A stretch of 64,000 bases of DNA from NCBI GenBank assembly GCA_030248195.1, contig JASAND010020792.1, positions 1 through 64,000 of the forward strand. Reading direction: 5' to 3'. This stretch comes from Trissonchulus latispiculum. Its lineage: Eukaryota > Nematoda > Enoplea > Enoplida > Ironidae. The stretch's first letter is position 1, and each line of letters starts with the position of its first letter. Both the position numbers and the translations under genes were made by a program. Shown piece by piece: positions 38,292-50,200 of the stretch. Under the pieces are notes generated by a model. It had not been told where the DNA came from and searched no databases. It saw only the letters and a list, made by a program, of their open reading frames with translations.

Positions 38292-41200
38292 GTTTAAGTT
38301 CAGAATAATGTAATGAACACACAAATCGCGCCACGGGCGCGAAATTTCTACTTTTATTTGCTTTTCAATAGTTTAGTGAAAAATGATCACCTGGCACTGA
38401 AGATGAGGGGGGTTGATGGCTCAAAAAGGGGTGGGTCCGGACCCCCTGGACCACCCCCCTACGCCCCTGTCCTTAACGTAGAGCGTCCTTGACAATACCT
38501 ACATTGTACTTGTATGAACCATTGGAAAGAAGAACGTTCAAAATTTTTATGTTCCCTTCTTTTTGGCTGGCTGGAATGCAAAGTGCACTCGACGTCTGTT
38601 TCCGAGTAAAACCCTTTCATTTTGCGGCGAGGTGTCCACACAGTTGCAATCACAGTCGAAGCGAAATACCCAGCATTCAGTCTTCAGTTATTTTATTACC
38701 CCTTGCTAGCTAAAATACTTAGGAAAGTTAGAACCACATTTTAAAAAATTGGCCTTCTGAGCGATTTTTTTCTGGGCAAAAGTTAGCACCAAAAGGGGCA
38801 TCCACTTTTTGGGGGGAGTTTGGGGGGGGGGAAGGGGGGGGAGGGGAGTTTGGGGGACTAGAATAAGCCCAGATAAAATCGTTAGTTGTGGTATATATAT
38901 ACTCAAATTGAATTTTTACTTTTTTAATTAGTTGTAGCATTCGCATTCAGCATAAAAACTGGTTTAAACATATATATATATATATACAAGTAGGAAAAAT
39001 GCTCCTTGCAGTCGCATGAAAAAGTTAATATGAGCTATGATGGTCAACATTTAAATGTGTCAAGAACAAGATTTAAAATGTTTAATATGAGCCAACATCT
39101 AAATAAGTAGAGGACAAGATGTAAACGGCTAATATGAGCCGCTACGTTTCTCTTGGGCTCATATTGACGCTCATTTAGCTTTTGCTTACTTTTAATCCAA
39201 CACTGAAATGGCTTGCATGAATAACGACGCATAAACATTAATTTTGCAAAGCTGTACGTAAATGTTTTCTTCTCCACCGCTACATCCAAGTATATACACA
39301 TTTAAGGCCACCATATAAGTCAACAAAACGAAACCGAAGTCCAATCTAATGAAGAAACGAAAATGTGGAACCTATGTTGTGAAATCTTGAGAAATCACAT
39401 TTGAAGTTATCATCGCAATCATCACATTAATTCAATATATTCCCAAGCCAATCAAATCGTTTATAAACACTGATGCTTATATGCCAACCGTAAACTGTAT
39501 ATATGTTTGCCATTTTAGTAGCGTCAATATGAGCCCAAGAGAAACGTAGCGGCTCATATTAGCCGTTTACATCTTGTCCTCTACTTATTTAGATGTTGGC
39601 TCATATTAAACATTTTAAATCTTGTCCTTGACACATTTAAATGTTGACCATCATAGCTCATATTAACTTTTTCATGCGACTGCAAGGAGCATTTTTCCTA
39701 CTTGTCCTCCGTCTAGTTTTTGGGAACGCTGCCATAACTGTGGTAGCAACAATCACAAATTCCGTGTATGCAAGATTTCAGCCTTCAGCCTTCCAGCTAT
39801 CTCCAGTAGCTTGAACCAGTTGAACCAGATCTGGCCAGCAATGGGTCGGATCACTAAAGTAACACCACCAGTGAATTCCCCATGCCCAGTAACCTTTGTA
39901 TGCAAAATTTCAGCCTTCTAGCTATCTCCAGTTGCTTGAACCAGGACCTGGTTCAACTTTGAACCAGTTGAACCAGATCTGGCCAGCCATGGGTTGGATC
40001 ACCAAAGTTACACCACCAGTGAATTCCCCATGCCCAGTAACCTTTGTATGCAAAATTTCAGCCTTCTAGCTATCTCCAGTTGCTTGAACCAGGACCTGGT
40101 TCAACTTTGAACCAGTTGAACCAGATCTGGCCAGCCATGGGTTGGATCACCAAAGTTACACCACCAGTGAATTCCCCATGCCCAGTAACCTTTGTATGCA
40201 CGATTTCAGCCTTCCAACTATCTCCAGTAGCTTGAACCAGGACCTGGTTCAACTTTGAACCAGTTGAACCAGATCTGGCCAGCCATGGGTTGGATCACCA
40301 AAGTTACACCACCAGTGAATTCCCCATGCCCAATAACCTTTGTATGCAAAATTTCAGCCTTCTAGCTATCTCCAGTTGCTTGAACCAGGACCTGGTTCAA
40401 CTTTGAACCAGTTGAACCAGATCTGGCCAGCCATGGGTTGGATCACCAAAGTAACACCACCAGTGAATTCCCCATGCCCAATAACCTTTGTATGCAAAAT
40501 TTCAGCCTTCCAACTATCTCCAGTTGCTTGAACCAGGACCTGGTTCAACTTTGAACCAGTTGAACCAGATCTGGCCAGCCATGGGTTGGATCACCAAAGT
40601 TACACCACCAGTGAATTCCCCATGCCCAATAACCTTTGCATGCAAAATTTCAGCCTTCCAACTATCTCCAGTAGCTTGAACCAGGAACTGGTTCAATTTT
40701 GAACCAGTTGAACCAAATCTGGCCAGCCATGGGTCGGATCACCAAAGTAACACCACCAGTGAATTCCCCATGCCCAATAACCTTTGTATGCACGATTTCA
40801 GCCTTCCAACTATCTCCAGTAGCTTGAACCAGGAACTGGTTCAACTTTGAACCAGTTGAACCAGATCTGGCCAGCCATGGGTCGGATCACCAAAGTAACA
40901 TCACCAGTGAATTCCCCATGCCCAATAACCTTTGTATGCAAAATTTCAGCCTTCTAGCTATCTCCAGTTGCTTGAACCAGGACCTGGTTCAACTTTGAAC
41001 CAGTTGAACCAGATCTGGCCAGCCATGGGTTGGATCACCAAAGTTACGCCACCAGTGAATTCCCCATGCCCAATAACCTTTGTATGCAAAATTTCAGCCT
41101 TCCAACTATCTCCAGTAGCTTGAACCAGGAACTGGTTCAATTTTGAACCAGTTGAACCAGATCTGGCCAGCCATGGGTCGGATCACCAAAGTGACACCAC

Positions 41201-44200
41201 CAGTGAATTACCCATGCCCAATAAACTTTGTATGCAAAATTTCAGCCTTCCAACTATCTCCAGTAGCTTGAACCAGGAACTGGTTCAACTTTGAACCAGT
41301 TGAACCAGATCTGGCCAGCCATGGGTCGGATCACCAAAGTAACACCACCAGTGAATTCCCCATGCCCAATAACCTTTGTATGCAAAATTTCAGCCTTCTA
41401 GCTATCTCCAGTTGCTTGAACCAGGACCTGGTTCAACTTTGAACCAGTTGAACCAGATCTGGCCAGCCATGGGTTGGATCACCAAAGTTACACCACCAGT
41501 GAATTCCCCATGCCCAATAACCTTTGTATGCAAAATTTCAGCCTTCCAACTATCTCCAGTAGCTTGAACCAGGAACTGGTTCAATTTTGAACCAGTTGAA
41601 CCAGATCTGGCCAGCCATGGGTCGGATCACCAAAGTAACACCACCAGTGAATTCCCCATGCCCAATAACCTTTGTATGCAAAATTTCAGCCTTCCAACTA
41701 TCTCCAGTAGCTTGAACCAGGAACTGGTTCAACTTTGAACCAGTTGAACCAGATCTGGCCAGCCATGGGTCGGATCACCAAAGTAACATCACCAGTGAAT
41801 TCCCCATGCCCAATAACCTTTGTATGCAAAATTTCAGCCTTCTAGCTATCTCCAGTTGCTTGAACCAGGACCTGGTTCAACTTTGAACCAGTTGAACCAG
41901 ATCTGGCCAGCCATGGGTTGGATCACCAAAGTTACACCACCAGTGAATTCCCCATGCCCAATAACCTTTGTATGCAAAATTTCAGCCTTCTAGCTATCTC
42001 CAGTAGCTTGAACCAGGACCTGGTTCAACTTTGAACCAGTTGAACCAGATCTGGCCAGCCATGGGTCGGATCACCAAAGTAACACCACCAGTGAATTCCC
42101 CATGCCCAATAACCTTTGTATGCAAAATTTCAGCCTTCCAACTATCTCCAGTAGCTTGAACCAGGAACTGGTTCAATTTTGAACCAGTTGAACCAGATCT
42201 GGCCAGCCATGGGTCGGATCACCAAAGTAACACCACCAGTGAATTCCCCATGCCCAATAACCTTTGTATGCAAAATTTCAGCCTTCCAACTATCTCCAGT
42301 AGCTTGAACCAGGAACTGGTTCAATTTTGAACCAGTTGAACCAGATCTGGCCAGCCATGGGTCGGATCACCAAAGTAACACCACCAGTGAATTCCCCATG
42401 CCCAATAACCTTTGTATGCAAAATTTCAGCCTTCCAACTATCTCCAGTAGCTTGAACCAGGACCTGGTTCAACTTTGAACCAGTTGAACCAGATCTGGCC
42501 AGCCATGGGTCGGATCACCAAAGTAACACCACCAGTGAATTCCCCATGCCCAATAACCTTTGTATGCAAAATTTCAGCCTTCTAACTATCTCCAGTAGCT
42601 TGAACCAGGACCTGGTTCAACTTTGAACCAGTTGAACCAGATCTGGCCAGCCATGGGTTGGATCACCAAAGTTACACCACCAGTGAATTCCCCATGCCCA
42701 ATAACCTTTGTATGCAAAATTTCAGCCTTCCAACTATCTCCAGTAGCTTGAACCAGGAACTGGTTCAACTTTGAACCAGTTGAACCAGATCTGGCCAGCC
42801 ATGGGTCGGATCACCAAAGTTACACCACCAGTGAATTCCCCATGCCCAATAACCTTTGTATGCAAAATTTCAGCCTTCCAACTATCTCCAGTAGCTTGAA
42901 CCAGGAACTGGTTCAACTTTGAACCAGTTGAACCAGATCTGGCCAGCCATGGGTCGGATCACCAAAGTAACACCACCAGTGAATTCCCCATGCCCAATAA
43001 CCTTTGTATGCAAAATTTCAGCCTTCCAACTATCTCCAGTAGCTTGAACCAGGAACTGGTTCAATTTTGAACCAGTTGAACCAGATCTGGCCAGCCATGG
43101 GTCGGATCACCAAAGTAACACCACCAGTGAATTCCCCATGCCCAATAACCTTTGTATGCAAAATTTCAGCCTTCCAACTATCTCCAGTAGCTTGAACCAG
43201 GAACTGGTTCAACTTTGAACCAGTTGAACCAGATCTGGCCAGCCATGGGTCGGATCACCAAAGTAACACCACCAGTGAATTCCCCATGCCCAATAACCTT
43301 TGTATGCAAAATTTCAGCCTTCTAGCTATCTCCAGTTGCTTGAACCAGGACCTGGTTCAACTTTGAACCAGTTGAACCAGATCTGGCCAGCCATGGGTTG
43401 GATCACCAAAGTAACACCACCAGTGAATTCCCCATGCCCAATAACCTTTGTATGCAAAATTTCAGCCTTCCAACTATCTCCAGTAGCTTGAACCAGGAAC
43501 TGGTTCAACTTTGAACCAGTTGAACCAGATCTGGCCAGCCATGGGTCGGATCACCAAAGTTACACCACCAGTGAATTCCCCATGCCCAATAACCTTTGTA
43601 TGCAAAATTTCAGCCTTCCAACTATCTCCAGTAGCTTGAACCAGGAACTGGTTCAACTTTGAACCAGTTGAACCAGATCTGGCCAGCCATGGGTCGGATC
43701 ACCAAAGTAACACCACCAGTGAATTCCCCATGCCCAATAACCTTTGTATGCAAAATTTCAGCCTTCCAACTATCTCCAGTTGCTTGAACCAGGACCTGGT
43801 TCAACTTTGAACCAGTTGAACCAGATCTGGCCAGCCATGGGTTGGATCACCAAAGTTACACCACCAGTGAATTCCCCATGCCCAATAACCTTTGTATGCA
43901 AAATTTCAGCCTTCCAACTATCTCCAGTAGCTTGAACCAGGAACTGGTTCAATTTTGAACCAGTTGAACCAGATCTGGCCAGCCATGGGTCGGATCACCA
44001 AAGTAACACCACCAGTGAATTCCCCATGCCCAATAACCTTTGTATGCAAAATTTCAGCCTTCCAACTATCTCCAGTAGCTTGAACCAGGAACTGGTTCAA
44101 CTTTGAACCAGTTGAACCAGATCTGGCCAGCCATGGGTCGGATCACCAAAGTAACACCACCAGTGAATTCCCCATGCCCAATAACCTTTGTATGCAAAAT

Positions 44201-47200
44201 TTCAGCCTTCTAGCTATCTCCAGTTGCTTGAACCAGGACCTGGTTCAACTTTGAACCAGTTGAACCAGATCTGGCCAGCCATGGGTTGGATCACCAAAGT
44301 TACACCACCAGTGAATTCCCCATGCCCAATAACCTTTGTATGCAAAATTTCAGCCTTCCAACTATCTCCAGTAGCTTGAACCAGGAACTGGTTCAATTTT
44401 GAACCAGTTGAACCAGATCTGGCCAGCCATGGGTCGGATCACCAAAGTAACACCACCAGTGAATTCCCCATGCCCAATAAACTTTGTATGCAAAATTTCA
44501 GCCTTCCAACTATCTCCAGTAGCTTGAACCAGGAACTGGTTCAATTTTGAACCAGTTGAACCAGATCTGGCCAGCCATGGGTCGGATCACCAAAGTAACA
44601 CCACCAGTGAATTCCCCATGCCCAATAACCTTTGTATGCAAAATTTCAGCCTTCCAACTATCTCCAGTTGCTTGAACCAGGACCTGGTTCAACTTTGAAC
44701 CAGTTGAACCAGATCTGGCCAGCCATGGGTCGGATCACCAAAGTAACATCACCAGTGAATTCCCCATGCCCAATAACCTTTGTATGCAAAATTTCAGCCT
44801 TCTAGCTATCTCCAGTTGCTTGAACCAGGACCTGGTTCAACTTTGAACCAGTTGAACCAGATCTGGCCAGCCATGGGTCGGATCACCAAAGTTACGCCAC
44901 CAGTGAATTCCCCATGCCCAATAACCTTTGTATGCAAAATTTCAGCCTTCCAACTATCTCCAGTAGCTTGAACCAGGAACTGGTTCAATTTTGAACCAGT
45001 TGAACCAGATCTGGCCAGCCATGGATCGGATCACCAAAGTAACACCACCAGTGAATTCCCCATGCCCAATAACCTTTGTATGCAAAATTTCAGCCTTCCA
45101 ACTATCTCCAGTAGCTTGAACCAGGAACTGGTTCAATTTTGAACCAGTTGAACCAGATCTGGCCAGCCATGGGTCGGATCACCAAAGTAACACCACCAGT
45201 GAATTCCCCATGCCCAATAACCTTTGTATGCAAAATTTCAGCCTTCCAACTATCTCCAGTAGCTTGAACCAGGAACTGGTTCAATTTTGAACCAGTTGAA
45301 CCAGATCTGGCCAGCCATGGGTCGGATCACCAAAGTAACACCACCAGTGAATTCCCCATGCCCAATAACCTTTGTATGCAAAATTTCAGCCTTCTAGCTA
45401 TCTCCAGTGGCTTGAACCAGGAACTGGTTCAACTTTGAACCAGTTGAACCAGATGAACCAGGCGAGATACGGTGTCGGCACTATGCTCATCGTGTTCAGT
45501 GACCCCGATTTACTATATGTGGGTACCACCCCGAGGCCGAAAAACGCTGTTTTTGCCCGTTTTTAGACTATTTTAAAATTTTCGGACTTAGAAATTTTTC
45601 CGCTTGAAGGTGTCCAAAAACGCTAGTTTTTTCCATTTTTGACCATCTATAAAAATCGAACCAGATCGAAATTTGGAAAAAAACATAAACTTGCTAAGTA
45701 CCATTGCCTAGATATTCAAAAAAATAGTATAGAAAAATTTTCCCTATGGGCCGTTCGAAAAATCGAGTTAACACAAAATTGACAAAAATCATGCTGAATA
45801 CAGAGAAAAAAACCCCACTTTCAAACCCGTAAGAGAAAGTAGATTTTTTCAAAGTTCATTTTTTCCGGGCAAGTTTGGTATCATTCGAAAGCTCTTGGCC
45901 TGGAGATTTCAAAAATGTAAATATTAGCTCTTAATTCCTTCCCGTTAATTAGTTATGCCTAATTAGCACTTTTCAAAATCCGCAAAGTGCCTTTATAGCT
46001 CATATTATGGGGGGCTCTCCGAGCACCCCCATGATATATACTTGCTTGGAATCAGAAAGCTGATTTAAGGAAGACCAATCTCAGATTTTTACAGCCCATC
46101 CAAGAATGCCTTCCCCACGAAATAGCTCTGCCGGGATTTTTGCTTCGCCCCCCCGGGATTTCCTTGATGCCCAAATTTTTGATAAGCAAATTTTCCGGCT
46201 TTGACGGAGATTGTAAATTGTAGATATTCGTAAACCATGACTAGTTTTAGCCTAAACCCAAGCATTTCTGAGAACGTTTTGCGTTTCTACCTGCAAAATA
46301 CGCCAAACATAGCGATTTTGGGCTCATTTTTCCGAGAAACCCCCCGTGAAGACCCCTGAAAAATACCCTGCTTACCTGACTATGTGTGCCAAAGCTAGCA
46401 CTCCCAGAAAAAAGAAATAGCTCATTAGCAGCACCGTGATGTATTCCTTAGGTACTAACTAAAACGAAATACTAGCAAATTAGTTGTTATATATATACAA
46501 CATATTATGTACGCATTGTGTGTATATACAAGAACCAAAAATGCTCCTTCGTCGCATGTAAAATACATATGACATATGAGTACTCTCAGGCAGGTTGTAC
46601 AAACACGGAAACTAGCCTGTAAAATGCATATGAGTGGCGTTGAGTTTGTAAATGAAGGAAAACAAGTTGTAACGGCTTAACATATGAGCCTGTCCTACAA
46701 CGAGGCTTGTCCTTCACACACCTTGTCGCTAAGACATTATACTGTGCATACGCATTATACGGCATGCCACTCTGCGCTCTGACTCAGAGCCAAGTGGGTG
46801 GGTGGCTCAGAGCCAGCTTTACGTATGTGAGAGTAGTGTGTCATAGTGTCATACAGTAGGTGTACTATAGTGCTTCCGGAAACATCAGCTTGCATGTACA
46901 GTTCATCTTGAGGTGTCGCAGTTCACTTCGTTCAGTCCATTTCTTTCAGACCACAATGTTAACATATTAAGTCTATTCATTCGTTTTTTCTTTAATATGA
47001 TGATCTGATGATCTTTAACGAAGCTGCACTGTGACGTCATTATGAGCCTCGCTGTAGGACAGGCTCATATGTTAAGCCGTTGCAACTTGTTTTCCTTAAT
47101 TTACAACCTCAACGCCACTCATATGCATTTTACAGGCTAGTCTCCGTGTTTGTACAACCTGCCTGAGAGTACTCATATGTATTTTACATGCGACGAAGGA

Positions 47201-50200
47201 GCAGTTTTGGTTCTTATTTTCCATTCTTTTACATATTATGTATGCGCAAAAAACCAACACAATATTTCCGAACATCATGCGCAAGCAGACACTATTTTGA
47301 CCACTTTTGGAAAATTTTATTTTTGACCCAAAATCGCCTAAGTCCCCACCCCACCCCACCACAGCACTCTACGGCCACTTTGGATACGCAGTTCTATGAC
47401 AAAAGTTGCTCAGCTCACTTAGGGCTTTAATTTGGTACCAAATTTGGCCACTTTTGAAAAAATTCATTTTTGACTTTAAATCGCCTAGTCCCCACCCCAC
47501 CCCACCACTCACAGCCACTTTGAGCATGCAATTCTATGACAAAAGTTGCTCAGCTCACTTAGGGCTTTCATTTGGTACCAAATTTGGCCACTTTTGAAAA
47601 ATTCATTTTTGACCGAAAATCGCTAAGTCCCCACCCCACCCCACCGCAGCACTCTATAGCCACTTTGAGCATGCAATTCTATGACAAAAGTTGCTCAGCT
47701 CACTTAGGGCTTTCATTTGTTATATACCGAATTTGGCCACTTTTGAAAAAATTCATTTTTACCCAAAAATTACGCGCCGGGCCGAAAAATCATATATATA
47801 GCAATTGAACGACCCTGATATGTGTGCTATTCAGTCACGTAGGCAGTATTGCCCCATATATAGCCCAGTCTGACTTATTAAGGTGAAATTGAACCATACT
47901 GTTTGGCAATTTTAGCGTTTTGGCCGACTCTGGCCCCCAGCCAAAAATTTTTTCCGGCTCCGGGAGGCATAAACCCTAGCTTATTTTCTTATTTTTGATT
48001 AGTATATAGTATCTGTATATAGATCTGTAGTCATTAAAGCTACAAAACCCCCTTACCAGACGTCAAAGCGGAGAACGGAAAAAACATCTCTCTCGTAAGC
48101 GATTTTTGGGGCAACTTTTTAACGGAAAGTGGTACGGGGGTGAAACTTCGCAAACATAGTAAACTGGACACGTACAATTTTTTGCGCACATAATGCGAAG
48201 GAATCACAGGAATCTGCGCAGCTTCTGCTCAGCCTTGTTTTACACGGTCATTCGACCGTTTTCACTCATATTATAGGGGTCGCTACCGCGGAGGTTCATA
48301 AAGGGGGGGGGGGGGCGCGAGTCATTTCAAGGGTGGGCGAAACTTTTTCTAAACGTGGGAAATTTTTATAGCATCCTGTGAAAAAGATTTAGTGTTAAAA
48401 TGGCAAAAATTGACTATATAGAAACCTCCGGCGGAGCACCAACATTTTTGGAAACTAGCCTTCTGAGCAATTTGTTTCAGGGCTAATTTAATACAAAAGC
48501 GCCATCTACTTTGGGGGGGGGGACGATTTAGGGGGACGAGGTTGTTGGGGACAGGTGTTCGTGGGAGGAGCCCTCCCCCCCAATAGAACAAGCCCAGCAT
48601 GTATAATCTGCCAACAAATGCAGAGTTTTACAATAGTGGGTGGCAGCTAAATATCTCAAAAACTAATTAAGGCTAGAGAAGTAAGGGCATACTACGTATA
48701 TACGATTTTTGACATACAGCTAAGAGTTGCTACCAACCGTGCATGCAACTATATAATTACCAGGTACTTACCTTATAAATTATATACAAAGAAACAAGTG
48801 CAAAGCTGGCAATAACAGGAAAAAGCATAGCATCTTTCTTTGATATGCTATTTTCCAGCTTCTGCCCACTTTCCTAAAACACACTAAGAAATGTGAGAAA
48901 ACAACGCCCTGAGTGCGGATCACCCAAGTGAGTTATCCAAAGCTAGAGCACATTCCCGGGGACTTCTTTTCAAAACTTTTGATCTTTTCAAAATATTTTC
49001 AATCTTTCAAATGTTTTCAAAACAAAAACAGAATTTCTGACTCTTCCACAGGCTTTTCACCTTTCCAATTTTTGGGTATATGCGTATACATATAATATGC
49101 TTTGCCTTTCTGCATGCCAAACTGGATAACAACATTATTTGTCTCACATAAAAAAATCACAAAAAAGTCTCACAGAAAGAAACTGTGGTATCGATCATGA
49201 TCAGATAGATGTTTGATAGAAAAATGTTTATTTGGCTACCAACATTTGCGTGCAGTGTACACACTACCTACATACATTACATTGTCATACGAGTTCATTA
49301 ATTCGTAGGTTTCGCTCCGCGACCCTTAAGATACTGGGGTTTTGTTTACTGGGGGGGGGGAGGTGGGGAGCAGTGGCGGTAAGATTTTTGCAGCGGGGAG
49401 TTGAATAAATTTTTGTGTTTGTAATAAATCGGTCTTCGGATCTTTAGTTGTTTCCATATGGAAGAACCGAGAAAATTTTTTAAATACAGCACATTTTAGG
49501 GAAAAATGGTAATTTTTCTTCGAAAAATCGGATGCATTTGAAAATTTTTCCATAAACGCAATAAATATTTCATTAAAAAGTAAAAACGTCGCAAAGTTTT
49601 GGTTGTTGCCCTTATCCCTATTTTTCTACTTAATTCTCCTACCTTCGAATACAGCCCTCCTCTGGATCCGCCCCTGCAACGGTCGTATAAAGCTTTCAAT
49701 TTTCACATGAACAATTTAGTAACCCACAGCAAATATGCATCAAGGTATATACATAGTGTAAGTTGGAGGACTAATATAAGCAAAGGTAAGACGAGGGTGT
49801 TTTAAAAACAAGGAATACACAAATGCAAGGCGGCGCAATATTTTTTCCAAAACCAATTTTATCATTGAAAGCTTAAAGAAACTTTTGTGTTCTGTAGTTC
49901 AGTGAAATGAAATCCAATGAATCCATGAATCCAATGAAATTTTACACTTTACACTGGTCAATTACAAAAAATAGGAAAAAACAGGAATTTCGGCTGGAAA
50001 TGGTGGTCCCATGTGCCCCGCGCTACATTTTTTTGCTGCCCGGCCCGGCATGCGACCTGTGCGGCCGGCAAATGTGGCCTAACGGCGTTTTTGGCCATTT
50101 TGTGTCACGCCTGCAGGGCTCTAGAAAGCACTTAGAGACAAGCGGTTTGTTGCTTGAAGAAGTACGGAGGGGATACTAGTGCATAACGTTGGCCGATTTT

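Larger units (their letters stand above)
38986..46040 (+). mobile_element. composite satellite-bearing element, copy I (intron 3)
   Basis: Order: palindromic module 38986-39705, 148-bp satellite array 39757-45454, tail 45455-46000, and 3' hairpin 46001-46040 ending ATGATATATAC. The left edge ACAAGTAGGAAAAATGCTCC matches copy II at 46528 (ACAAGAACCAAAAATGCTCC). The 3' hairpin matches copy IV at 52708. Shared modules with different tandem contents argue for one element family. The resemblance to Helentron-associated elements, which can carry central satellites and 3' hairpins, is inference; no helicase is present. Confidence 0.6.

Noticed and set aside
39757..45454. CRISPR-like or coding array suggested by regular spacing and repeated 60-63-codon frames
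   Set aside because: Units are contiguous with no unique spacers, and the 148-bp period is not a multiple of three, so frames terminate in each following unit. It is a satellite.
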